In this document: positions 51,307 through 60,153 of the stretch, one piece after another
Layout of the letters: every line of letters begins with the position of its first letter
Numbering within the stretch: position 1 is the first letter of the stretch
NCBI RefSeq assembly: GCF_004145845.1
Contig: NZ_SELP01000005.1
Coordinates: 1-64,000, forward strand
Direction of reading: 5' to 3'
Length of the DNA stretch: 64,000 nt
DNA from: Loktanella sp. IMCC34160
Lineage (GTDB): Bacteria; Pseudomonadota; Alphaproteobacteria; Rhodobacterales; Rhodobacteraceae
Notes under the pieces: generated by a model
What the model was told of the DNA's origin: nothing
What the model saw: only the letters and a program-made list of their open reading frames with translations
The model's database searches: none
Made by a program: the position numbers and the translations under genes

Positions 51307-52830
51307 ATGGACGCCTTTCTTTCCGGACTGCAACTGGTCTTTACACCAGAAGTCGCCATCGCCCTGCTGATCGGTTCGATCGGTGGCGTGATCATCGGCG
51401 CGATCCCCGGTGTCGGTGCGGCGGTGGCCATCGCCATCCTGCTGCCCGCCACCTTCGCCTTCGAGCCGATCATTGGTCTGACGATGCTGTTGGGCATCTA
51501 CGGGTCGTCGATGTATGGCGGGTCGCTTCCGGCCATTCTCATTAATACCCCCGGCACCGCGGTCAACGCGCTGACCACCTATGACGGGCACCCGATGACC
51601 AAGCGGGGCGAGGCGCTCAAGGCGCTCGGGCTGGCCTATGGCGCGTCGTTCTTTGGCGGGATCGCCTCGATCATCGCGCTGATCGCTCTGTCCCCCGTCC
51701 TTGCCAAGATCGCGCCCATGTTCGGCAGCCGAGAGATATTCCTTGCGGCGCTTCTAGGCATCGTGCTGGTCATCGTCGCCCATCGCGGCCAGACCTTCGC
51801 GGCGGGGTCATTGGCCGCCTTCGGCATTTTCCTTGGCACCGTTGGGCTGGAGCCGGTCAAGTTCACGCAGCGGTTCACCTACGGGTTCGAATTCCTGTCG
51901 TCGGGCGTGAACCTGATTGTCGTCGTCCTCGGGCTTTTCGCGCTCAGCCAGGCCTTTGTCCTGCTTTCGGAACCCGATCATGCGCCGGGCGACCAACGGG
52001 TCGAAGGTAATATGTTCAAGGCGATGGCGGGCGTTTTCAGACACAAGCGTGTTGCCTCTGCCTCTTCGGGGTTCGGGGTGCTCATGGGGATGATCCCCGG
52101 CGTCGGCGAATTCACGGCCCAATTCCTGTCCTATACCTATGCCCAACGGACCTCGAAGACCCCGGACCAGTTCGGCAAGGGCAGCGAGGAAGGCCTGATC
52201 GCGTCCGAGGCGTCCAACAATGCCGTCCCGGCCGCGGCGATGATCCCGCTGCTTGCCCTCGGCATTCCGGGCGAAGCGTTGACCGCGATGATGCTCTCGG
52301 TGTTCTACGTGCACAATGTCGTGCCGGGGCCCGCGCTGTTCCAGAACAACATGGATTTCATCTATGCGCTGTTCATCGCGATGATCCTGCTGAACGTGAT
52401 CGTCGTGGTGTTCGTCGGGCTGTCCTCGAACCTGATCATGAAGATCATCCAGATCCCGACCCGGTTCCTCGGCATGGCCATTCTCACGCTCAGCTTCGTC
52501 GGGGTCTACTCGCTGCGGAACTCGCTGACCGACTGCATGCTGGCCGCCGTCTTTGGTATCCTTGGGCTGGTGCTCAAACGGCAGAACCTGCCGATTGTTC
52601 CGGTCATCCTCGGGATGGTGCTCGGCGGCATCATGGAGGTCAAACTGCGCTCTGCCATGGCACGCGTGAAGACACCGCTGGATTTCGTCGACCGGCCGAT
52701 CTCTGCGATCCTCGCCGCGGCCATCCTCTTTCTGATCGTGCTGCATTTCTGGGGCGTGCTGCGGGAACGCAAGCTGACCGAACCAGAGTCGGCGCACGAT
52801 CATGACATGCACGACAGCCAACAAGGATAA
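51307..52830 (+). CDS. TTT transporter large membrane subunit (TctA-like)
   Basis: 507 aa, standard length, with about ten to twelve spans. The family signature GAIPGVGAAVAIAILLPATF is near residue 36 and its repeat GMIPGVGEFTAQFLSYTYAQRTSK near residue 257, reflecting the internal duplication; SLPAILINTPGTAVNALTTYDG lies between. It is the proton- or sodium-coupled channel of the importer. The ALDH gene follows after 5 bp. Confidence 0.92.
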   Translation: MDAFLSGLQLVFTPEVAIALLIGSIGGVIIGAIPGVGAAVAIAILLPATFAFEPIIGLTMLLGIYGSSMYGGSLPAILINTPGTAVNALTTYDGHPMTKRGEALKALGLAYGASFFGGIASIIALIALSPVLAKIAPMFGSREIFLAALLGIVLVIVAHRGQTFAAGSLAAFGIFLGTVGLEPVKFTQRFTYGFEFLSSGVNLIVVVLGLFALSQAFVLLSEPDHAPGDQRVEGNMFKAMAGVFRHKRVASASSGFGVLMGMIPGVGEFTAQFLSYTYAQRTSKTPDQFGKGSEEGLIASEASNNAVPAAAMIPLLALGIPGEALTAMMLSVFYVHNVVPGPALFQNNMDFIYALFIAMILLNVIVVVFVGLSSNLIMKIIQIPTRFLGMAILTLSFVGVYSLRNSLTDCMLAAVFGILGLVLKRQNLPIVPVILGMVLGGIMEVKLRSAMARVKTPLDFVDRPISAILAAAILFLIVLHFWGVLRERKLTEPESAHDHDMHDSQQG

Positions 52831-52835
52831 TCAAG

Positions 52836-54323
52836 ATGCTTGACCAGACCCGGATCGAGGCGCTGCGCAACAGCGCTGTCCCGCCCGCCCTGCACATCAT
52901 CGACGGGGAACGGCGCGCCGCGTCGGATGGCGGGACGATGGATGTCCTGTCACCGCTGGACGGCCGGGTCCTGACGACGATGGCGCGCGGAACCAAGGAA
53001 GATACCGAAGCGGCGATCGCCGCCGCCCGCCGTGCCTTTGACGACGGACGCTGGTCGTCCCTTCCCCCGGCGCGCCGCAAGGCGGTCATGTTGAAATGGG
53101 CGGATCTTATCGAGGCCGAGAAAACCGAACTCGCCGTTCTGGGCACCCGCAACAACGGAACCGAAATCGGCATGGCGATCAACGCCGAACCCGGATCGGC
53201 CATCGCCACGATCCGCTATTATGCCGAGGCAATCGACAAGATCTACGGCGAGATTGCGCCGACCGATCCGGCCATCCTCGGGCTGGTCCACCGTGAACCT
53301 GTCGGTGTCGTCGGCGCAATCGTGCCGTGGAACTTCCCTCTGATGATCGGCGCATGGAAGCTGGCCCCGGCCCTCGCCGCGGGCAATTCCGTTGTTTTGA
53401 AACCGGCCGAAACCGCCTCGCTTACCCTCGTGCGGATTGCAGAACTGGCGCTGGAGGCCGGGATGCCACCGGGCGTTCTGAACGTCGTCACCGGAAAAGG
53501 CACCGTGGTCGGTGAGGCGATGGGCCTGTCGATGGACATTGATGTGCTTGTGTTCACCGGGTCGGGTCCGGTCGGGCGGCGCCTGATGGAGTACTCAGCC
53601 CGCTCGAACCTCAAGCGCGTGTTTCTTGAACTTGGGGGCAAATCCCCGAACATCGTCTTCGCCGATGCCCCGAACATGGCCGAGGCGGTCAAGGTCACGG
53701 CCAGCGCGATCTTTCGCAATTCCGGGCAGGTCTGCGTGGCGGGGTCGCGCCTGTTGGTAGAGCGGTCGATCCATGACCGGTTCGTCGAGGACCTCGCCGC
53801 ATTTACCGAAACCATGAAGGTGGGCGACCCGCTGGACCCGTCCACGACGGCAGGCGCGGTCAACTCCCTGCGCCAGCTGGAGCAGGATCTGGGGTTCGTC
53901 GAAGAGGCCCGCGCCCTGGGGCGGGACATCCGGACCGGCGGGCACCGCATTCTAGAAGAAACGGGCGGCTACTACATGGCCCCGACCATCGTGACGGGCC
54001 TGACGCCCGAGGACCGCATCGTCCGGGAAGAAGTCTTTGGGCCCGTTCTCGGCGTCATCCCCTTCGACACCGAGGAGGAAGCCATCGCGATTGCAAATAG
54101 CACCGACTACGGCCTTGCCGCCGGGGTCTGGACAGCCGATCTGGGCCGTGCCCACCGCATGATCCGCGCGATCAAAGCCGGCGTTGTTCACGTCAACACC
54201 TATGGCGGCCCGGACGTCACCGTGCCCTTGGGCGGGGTCAAGCAGTCCGGGAATGGGCACGACAAGTCGCTGCACGCTTTCGACAAGTATCTCGACCTCA
54301 AGACGGCCTGGATCAAACTATGA
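52836..54323 (+). CDS. Aldehyde dehydrogenase (PuuC/betaine-aldehyde-like)
   Basis: 495 aa. Motifs are VPWNFPLMIGAWKLAPALAAGN, the general base in FLELGGKSPN and the nucleophile in NSGQVCVAGSRLL. It resembles gamma-glutamyl-aminobutyraldehyde / aminoaldehyde dehydrogenases. Together with the divergently encoded class III aminotransferase it could convert a terminal amine to a carboxylate. The stop overlaps the start of the Tm-1-like gene (ATGA). Confidence 0.9.
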   Translation: MLDQTRIEALRNSAVPPALHIIDGERRAASDGGTMDVLSPLDGRVLTTMARGTKEDTEAAIAAARRAFDDGRWSSLPPARRKAVMLKWADLIEAEKTELAVLGTRNNGTEIGMAINAEPGSAIATIRYYAEAIDKIYGEIAPTDPAILGLVHREPVGVVGAIVPWNFPLMIGAWKLAPALAAGNSVVLKPAETASLTLVRIAELALEAGMPPGVLNVVTGKGTVVGEAMGLSMDIDVLVFTGSGPVGRRLMEYSARSNLKRVFLELGGKSPNIVFADAPNMAEAVKVTASAIFRNSGQVCVAGSRLLVERSIHDRFVEDLAAFTETMKVGDPLDPSTTAGAVNSLRQLEQDLGFVEEARALGRDIRTGGHRILEETGGYYMAPTIVTGLTPEDRIVREEVFGPVLGVIPFDTEEEAIAIANSTDYGLAAGVWTADLGRAHRMIRAIKAGVVHVNTYGGPDVTVPLGGVKQSGNGHDKSLHAFDKYLDLKTAWIKL

Positions 54324-55558
54324 CGGATCGCACCATCCTTGTCGTCGGGACCTACGATACCAAGGACGACGAACTAACCTATATCGCGCAGGTCATCCGC
54401 GCGCAGGGCGGCGGCGTCCTGACCATGGATGTCAGCGTGCTGGGCGATCCTTCGGTTCCGACGGACCTGTCCAAGCATTAGGTCGCCGAGGAAGGCGGGC
54501 ATTCGATCCAAGAGGCCATCGACGGCGGCGACGAGAACCTTGCCATGCAGATCATGGCAAAGGGGGCGGCTCTGCTGACCGCCCGCCTGCACCGCGAGGG
54601 GCGCATCGACGGGGTGCTCGTACTGGGGGGCACCATGGGCACCGACCTTGCGCTTGATGTCTGCGCTGCCCTGCCGCTTGGCGTCCCGAAATATATCGTT
54701 TCGACCGTGTCCTTTTCCCCGCTGATCCCGCCAGACCGGCTCGCGGCGGACGTGCAGATGATCCTTTGGGCGGGCGGACTTTTCGGCCTGAATTCGATCT
54801 GCAAGGCCTCGCTCAGTCAGGCCGCGGGTGCCGTTCTGGGCGCGGCCCGCGCGGTAGAACGGCCCAAGCGGGACCGTCCGCTGATCGGCATGACCTCTTT
54901 CGGAAAGACGGTGCTGCGCTACATGGTCACCCTGAAGCCGGAACTGGAACGGCGCGGCTTCGAGGTCGCGGTGTTTCACGCCACCGGCATGGGCGGGCGG
55001 GCATTCGAAAGCCTTGTGGCCGAAGGCGCCTTTGCTGCGGTTCTGGATTTCGCCCCGCAGGAAGTCGGCAATCACCTGATGGGGTCGTCGATCAGTGCGG
55101 GCGCCGACCGGATGACCAACGCAGGCGCATCGGGAACGCCACAGATCGTCTCGATCGGCTGTTACGACCTTGTCGATTTCGTGGGTTGGCAAGACACCCC
55201 TGCCCGGCTGCGAGGACAGGATGTGCACGCCCATAACCGGCTTCTGTCCTCTGTCCTGATGACTGCCGATCAACGCCGCGAGATGGCCCGCGCCATCTGC
55301 GAAAAACTCTCGCGGGCCAAGGGGCCGACCGCGTTGCTTCTGCCGATGCACGGCGGCAATGAATGGGACCGCGCTGGCGGCCCCCTGTCCGATCCCGAGG
55401 GTCTGCAGGCCTTCGTTGACGAGATCCGCGCCCATTGCCCGGACAATGTCACCCTTGTCGAACTCGAGGCCCACATAAACGACCCGGCCTTTGCCCAAGC
55501 AGCCTTGGACCTGTTCGACGGTTGGGTCGACACTGGCCTCCTGCAAGGGGTCGTCTGA
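54320..55558 (+). pseudogene. Tm-1-like ATP-binding (UPF0261) gene interrupted by an in-frame TAG
   Basis: The frame begins at the ATG overlapping the ALDH stop (MTDRTILVVGTYDTKDDELTY) and would give 411 amino acids plus the interrupted codon. Codon 54 (54479-54481) is TAG; the frame is open and conserved on both sides, so this is a single nonsense change, for example from CAG or GAG. An ATG at 54545 could restart translation, giving 337 aa without most of the N-terminal Tm-1 domain, including its nucleotide-binding start. UPF0261 proteins often sit in catabolic operons; their reaction is unknown to me. A sequencing error is the main alternative. Confidence 0.8.
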
Positions 55559-55560
55559 CC

Positions 55561-56208
55561 ATGGCGGCAGCCCTTGTGCTCGATTTCGGCGGGGTGATTT
55601 CGCGCACCCTTTTCGAAACCCACGATCTGTCCGAACGCGCCCTTGGTCTTGCCCCCGGAACATTGACCTGGCGCGGTCCCTTCGACCCCGATCAGGATGC
55701 CCCCTGGCGGGCCATGCAGGCGGGCGAGATGACGGAACGCGACTACTGGACCTTGCGGATGCGGGACACCGGCGCATTGGTGGGCGAAGACTGGACCGAG
55801 TTTGCGCAATTCGTCGGGCGTGTGCGCGGTGCGGATCCCGCCGCCGTCATCCGGCCCGAGGCTTTGGCGGCGATCGAAAAAGCGCGGAACGCCGGTCGAA
55901 AGCTTGCCATCCTGTCGAATGAACTGGACCTGTTCTACGGGGCCGACTTCCGCGAAAAGCTGCCGTTCCTGAAAGACTTCGACGCCATCGTCGACGCCAC
56001 CTATACCGGCATCCTCAAGCCCGATCCGCGCGCCTACGGTTTGGTGACCGACGCGCTGGGGGTGGCGCCGGGCGACTGCGTCTTTGTCGATGACCAGTTG
56101 AAGAACATTCGCGGTGCCGAAGCCGCAGGAATGACGGCCGTCCACTTCGATGTGACAAACCCGGCTGTCAGTTACGCAAGCGCACTCCGTGCGCTTGATG
56201 CGGCCTAG
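55561..56208 (+). CDS. HAD-superfamily hydrolase
   Basis: 215 aa from the ATG at 55561, two bases after the Tm-1-like stop. HAD motifs are: I, LVLDFGGV with the nucleophile D8; II, LAILSNE; III, the lysine of GILKPDPRAYG; IV, CVFVDDQLKNI. In motif I the usual second aspartate is glycine (DFGG), a variant also found in epoxide-hydrolase N-domains and some phosphatases, so plain phosphatase activity is less certain. It is the last gene of the TTT operon and convergent with the sulfatase gene. Confidence 0.82.
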   Translation: MAAALVLDFGGVISRTLFETHDLSERALGLAPGTLTWRGPFDPDQDAPWRAMQAGEMTERDYWTLRMRDTGALVGEDWTEFAQFVGRVRGADPAAVIRPEALAAIEKARNAGRKLAILSNELDLFYGADFREKLPFLKDFDAIVDATYTGILKPDPRAYGLVTDALGVAPGDCVFVDDQLKNIRGAEAAGMTAVHFDVTNPAVSYASALRALDAA

Positions 56209-56221
56209 CCCGCGACCCGCC

Positions 56222-57886
56222 CTAACCCCTCGCGGGAATGGGTTTGGCCGGACCGCGATATTTCACAAGCATTTCGTCCGCGACATCGTTTTCATCAAAG
56301 ACGCCGAGCAGGATGCCCCGTCGCGCAGACCCGCCCTGCCGCCGGGCAAGGATCTCAGGCTCTGACACCGTCGTGCGCTGCGACATCCGCCGCGCCCAGG
56401 TGAACAGAAGATCGTACATCTCGTCGATCACCCCGGCATGATCCGGGCTGGCGCCCAGATCGACCAGCTCTTGCGGATCGGTTTCGAGGTCGAACAACAT
56501 GGGCCGGAACCCGCCCTCGGCATGCATGAACTTCCACCGCTCGGTGGCGACCATGAACAACCGGCATTCGCGCGGGGCCAGCCCCATCCGCTTTGCGGCT
56601 TCGGACAGGGACCAGTCGTATTCGCTGATCGCGGCCTTGCGCCACGCCGGACGTTCCCCATGCAGAAGCGGCAAAAGCGATCGCCCCTCCAGGATGTGAT
56701 CCGGCACGGGCCCGCCCGCAACCTCGACGAATGTCGGCGCAAGGTCGATCTGTTCGACCAGTGCGTCGCAGGTCGTCCCGCGCGTCTTATCGGCCTCGGG
56801 CGACGGATCGTAGATGATCATGGGCACCTTGACCGACGCATCGTGGAACAGGTCCTTTTCCCCCATCCAGTGATCGCCAAGATAGTCCCCGTGGTCAGAG
56901 GTCAGGACGATCATCGTGTCGTCCATCAGGCCCTTTTCCCCAAGGTAGTCCAGCAACCGTCCCAATTCGTCATCGCACTGTTTTATCAGCCCCATATAGG
57001 CGGGGATCACGGCCTCGCGCACGTCGTCGCGCTGGAAGGTCCGGCCGATCTTGCCGTCCATGAAGCCTGCGAAAACCGGGTGCGGGTCCGCCTTTTCCGC
57101 GTCACTTCGGTTGGCGGGCAAAACGTGCTGCGGTCCGAACATGTCGTTATAGGGCGCGGGCACGATATAGGGCCAGTGCGGTTTGATGAATGACACATGC
57201 GCACACCACGGTGCCCCGTCCCGCGCCTCGATAAAGTCGATCGTGCGATCGGTCAGCCAGGGCGTCTCGCTGTCCTCTGTCGCCACGTTGGCGGGTCGCA
57301 CCGCATTGGCCATGAGGAAACCGCTGGCGACGTTTCCGTCATCGTCCACGCCTGCATTCGCATTGTCATGCCAAGGGTTTTCGGCCGCATAGCCTTTCTG
57401 GCGAAGATATTCGTTATAGGGGGATCGCGCGGTATCATATGGCCCATCCGGCCCTTCGGCATGCAGGCCGTCATCCCTGACCCAGATGTCGAAACCGCAT
57501 TCGGCCACCCGCGCGCCGATCACCCCGTCGCGCGAAATACCCAGCCGGTCCATGCCTTTGAAATCGGCTTTCATATGAGTCTTGCCGATCAGCCAGGTTT
57601 CCATTCCCAGCGGGCGCAGATGATCGCCAAGGGTCATTTCCCCGACCTTCAGCGGAAAGTTGTTCCACTGCGCCCCATGGCTGGACATGTAGCGTCCGGT
57701 ATAGGTGCTCATCCGGCTGGCACCGCAAACCGGGGATTGCACATAGGCCCGGGTGAACCGCACGCCAAGCGCCGCAAGCCGGTCAAAATTGGGTGTGTGA
57801 AGATGGGGGTGACCCGCGCAGCTCAGGTAGTCGAACCTGAGTTGATCATACATTATGAAAAGGATGTTTTTCGCGCTTTGGGACAA
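56222..57886 (-). CDS. Sulfatase / phosphonate monoester hydrolase family protein (cytoplasmic)
   Basis: 554 aa. The start is a TTG at 57886, seven bases after GAGGAA; no ATG precedes the conserved N-terminal metal segment LFIMYDQLRFDYL. The formylglycine motif C54-G-A-S-R58 is present (consensus CxASR/CxPSR), with further metal ligands in LTSDHGDYLGDH. No signal peptide is seen, so it acts in the cytoplasm, as do PMH-type enzymes. Active enzyme would need formylglycine formation by a factor not encoded here. Sulfate esters, phosphonate or phosphate diesters are all possible substrates. Confidence 0.85.
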   Translation of the reverse strand: MSQSAKNILFIMYDQLRFDYLSCAGHPHLHTPNFDRLAALGVRFTRAYVQSPVCGASRMSTYTGRYMSSHGAQWNNFPLKVGEMTLGDHLRPLGMETWLIGKTHMKADFKGMDRLGISRDGVIGARVAECGFDIWVRDDGLHAEGPDGPYDTARSPYNEYLRQKGYAAENPWHDNANAGVDDDGNVASGFLMANAVRPANVATEDSETPWLTDRTIDFIEARDGAPWCAHVSFIKPHWPYIVPAPYNDMFGPQHVLPANRSDAEKADPHPVFAGFMDGKIGRTFQRDDVREAVIPAYMGLIKQCDDELGRLLDYLGEKGLMDDTMIVLTSDHGDYLGDHWMGEKDLFHDASVKVPMIIYDPSPEADKTRGTTCDALVEQIDLAPTFVEVAGGPVPDHILEGRSLLPLLHGERPAWRKAAISEYDWSLSEAAKRMGLAPRECRLFMVATERWKFMHAEGGFRPMLFDLETDPQELVDLGASPDHAGVIDEMYDLLFTWARRMSQRTTVSEPEILARRQGGSARRGILLGVFDENDVADEMLVKYRGPAKPIPARG

Positions 57887-58148
57887 TATTTTTTCCTCTT
57901 CATATCAATCCGTTACAAGGCAATGCGGGTAAAGCCAAGTTGTCTGATCAAGGCGTCCCCACCCGGCCAGACCGAGTGCCAAAAGGATGCCTCCCGATCT
58001 TACCGTGGTTCCCTTAGGGTTCAAGCAATTCCCATGGCCCGGAACCGCGAATCGCCAATTGATTTTGGGATCTCACGACGCCGTTCGGAAACGAGCCCGG
58101 ACCGAACGCCAGCGGGTCGGGAAATGCGCCCCGATCCGTCTTTGGGCC

Positions 58149-58541
58149 TCATTCGGCGGCGGCGGCCAGAACCTCTACCTCGACCTTGAACTCCGGCCGG
58201 GTAAAGCCCGACACGATCAGAAGCGTCGAGCTTGGCAGACGATCCGCCCGTCCCACGAACGCATCCCTTGCGCGCATGTAGTCGGACATGAAGGCCCTGT
58301 CGGTCACATAGGCCGAGATATGGGCGACATCGGCCGGACCCATGCCCCCTTCGGCAAGAATTGCGGTGATCGATTCAAAGCAAAGGACCGCCTGATCGAA
58401 GGCCGATTCCGGGATCGAATCATTTGGTCGAATGGCCAGTTGGCCCGAGGTCCGCAGCAGCCTGTGGCCTGCCGGAATGACGGTGCCGTGCGAATAGGCA
58501 CCGAAGGGTGCGCGCAGGGTGTCTGGATTTAAGCCTATCAT
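58149..58541 (-). CDS. RidA/YjgF family protein
   Basis: 130 aa from the ATG at 58541 with TAGGA before it (a start nine codons upstream has no ribosome site). The fold is clear: LRAPFGAYSHGTVIPAG, LLRTSGQLAI, and the C-terminal RPEFKVEVEVLAAA with the arginine that holds the substrate carboxylate. RidA proteins hydrolyse reactive enamine/imine intermediates; other Rid subgroups act in degradation of pyrimidines or other nitrogen compounds. It is divergent from the amidohydrolase operon, which suits a deaminase helper. Confidence 0.85.
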   Translation of the reverse strand: MIGLNPDTLRAPFGAYSHGTVIPAGHRLLRTSGQLAIRPNDSIPESAFDQAVLCFESITAILAEGGMGPADVAHISAYVTDRAFMSDYMRARDAFVGRADRLPSSTLLIVSGFTRPEFKVEVEVLAAAAE

Positions 58542-58578
58542 TTTCCTACCTATTTTCCGTCTAAACAAAACTCTTGCC

Positions 58579-58591
58579 AGTTTCAGAAACT
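58579..58591. promoter_or_regulatory. Palindrome in the RidA / amidotransferase intergenic region
   Basis: AGTTTC-A-GAAACT, 6-bp perfect arms around one base, in the 128 bp between the divergent genes. It is a candidate operator for an unknown regulator. Confidence 0.4.
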
Positions 58592-58669
58592 TCTGGAACC
58601 CTGAAAATACATCTCTGGCACAGATTTATCTCAGGGCCACGCGACCAAACCTTTCGGGGGGAAACGGGA

Positions 58670-59362
58670 ATGCGTGTTGTTTCTGTGCGCCATGGGGATG
58701 AACCCCTGGACGATCGTATCACGACCTGGCTTTCCGGGGCTGGCTATGCCGTCGAGCCACGGCGGCCGTATCTGGGTGAAATCTTGGGGCAGCCGACCGA
58801 CGATGTCGCCGCCACGGTGATCTATGGCGGGCCCTACAATGCCTTCGACGCGGACACGCACGCGTTCTTGAAAGAGGAATACCGCTGGATCGAGGCCTGC
58901 ATGGCCGCAGGCATCAAGGTTCTGGGGATCTGTCAGGGCGCGCAGATGATTGCCCACCACCTCGGCGCATGGGCCGGCCCGCGAGATCCGGAGGTCTTCG
59001 AATTCGGATATTACCCCATCCGCCCCACATCACAGTCCGGCGACTTCCTGACGAAAGAGATCGTCGCCTGTCAGGCCCATTTTCACACCTTCGACCTGCC
59101 TGCCGGGGCGGTTCGGCTGGCCTCGGGCGACACCTATGAAAATCAGGCGTTTCGCTATGGGGACAAGACCTATGGGTTGCAGTTCCACGCCGAGGTGACC
59201 CGTGACGGGTTCCGGCGCTGGCAAGTTCAGAAAACCAATGCCTATGGGCGCAATGGCGTTCAGCCCCGCGCGGAACAGGATCGGCTGGCCGCGCTGCACG
59301 ATGCCGCGCAGGCCGATTGGTTTCATGGGTTTCTCGGACGGTTCTTCGGAGACGCGGCATGA
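58670..59362 (+). CDS. Class I glutamine amidotransferase-like protein
   Basis: 230 aa from the ATG at 58670 after GGGGGGAAACGGGA. The catalytic triad of class I amidotransferases is complete: C88 (LGICQGAQMIA), H173 and E175 (LQFHAEVT). It may release ammonia from glutamine or hydrolyse gamma-glutamyl compounds, as PuuD-like and stand-alone GATases do. It is the first gene of a tightly coupled operon and overlaps the creatininase gene (ATGA). Confidence 0.85.
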   Translation: MRVVSVRHGDEPLDDRITTWLSGAGYAVEPRRPYLGEILGQPTDDVAATVIYGGPYNAFDADTHAFLKEEYRWIEACMAAGIKVLGICQGAQMIAHHLGAWAGPRDPEVFEFGYYPIRPTSQSGDFLTKEIVACQAHFHTFDLPAGAVRLASGDTYENQAFRYGDKTYGLQFHAEVTRDGFRRWQVQKTNAYGRNGVQPRAEQDRLAALHDAAQADWFHGFLGRFFGDAA

Positions 59363-60153
59363 CGGTTCAGGGGTATTGGGCAGATCTTCGTGCACCGGAT
59401 TTCGACGGGTTGCCCGCCGATACCGTTGCGGTGCTGCCGCTTGGCGCCACGGAACAGCATGGCCCGCACCTGCCGCTCAGTGTCGACAGCGACCTGATCG
59501 GCGCGGTGGCCGACCGGATGCTTGACCACCTTGAACCCGGTCAATCCGTTCTGGTCCTGCCTGCCCTGACCGTGACGAAAAGCGAAGAACACATTGGCTT
59601 TGCCGGGACGTTGACGCTCAGCGCGGAAACGCTGCTCTCGGTCGTCCGCGAAATCGGGGCCAGTGTGGCCCGGGCGGGCGTGGAACGGTTGGTGCTGTTC
59701 AACGGTCATGGCGGCAACAGCGCCCTGCTTCAGGTTGCGGCAAGGGATCTTCGGCTTCGGCACGACCTGATCGTTGTCTGCAGTTCCTGGGGCGCCTTCG
59801 CGGATTGGCGCACGCTTTATGACCCCGAGACCTATGCCGCCGACATCCATGCGGGCGACTGCGAAACCTCGGCCATGCTGGCGCTTCGTCCGGATCTTGT
59901 CGATATGTCCCGGGCGCAGGATTTTCGGCCCGCCTTCGTGGACTGGAAGGCCGGTTTTCCGCACATTGGATTGGCGGGTGCCGCCGCCACCCCCGGCTGG
60001 CTAGCCCAGGACATGCATCCCGACGGGGCCTGCGGCGACGCCTCTGCCGCGACGGTTGAAAAGGGGCGGCTCCTTCTGGACAGCGCCGCCCGCAACTTTG
60101 CGTCCTTCCTTGCGGAATTCGCGGGCTTCGATCATCGGGGGCAGACGCGATGA
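59359..60153 (+). CDS. Creatininase family amidohydrolase
   Basis: 264 aa from the ATG at 59359. Metal-binding residues of the family are visible: E32 and H34 (GATEQHGPHLPL), D43, H117 in the NGHGGN motif (115-120) and E169 (AGDCETS). Members open cyclic amides: creatininase itself, formylamino-pyrimidine amidohydrolases and mycofactocin protein MftE. The gene overlaps both neighbours by four bases, so it is part of one pathway with the amidotransferase and deaminase-like proteins. Confidence 0.88.
   Translation: MTVQGYWADLRAPDFDGLPADTVAVLPLGATEQHGPHLPLSVDSDLIGAVADRMLDHLEPGQSVLVLPALTVTKSEEHIGFAGTLTLSAETLLSVVREIGASVARAGVERLVLFNGHGGNSALLQVAARDLRLRHDLIVVCSSWGAFADWRTLYDPETYAADIHAGDCETSAMLALRPDLVDMSRAQDFRPAFVDWKAGFPHIGLAGAAATPGWLAQDMHPDGACGDASAATVEKGRLLLDSAARNFASFLAEFAGFDHRGQTR

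Noticed and set aside
54479-54481. TAG read as pyrrolysine or another recoded residue
   Set aside because: No recoding element or pyrrolysine system is visible. TAG is an ordinary stop in this group, and the flanking conservation is better explained by a point mutation or sequencing error.
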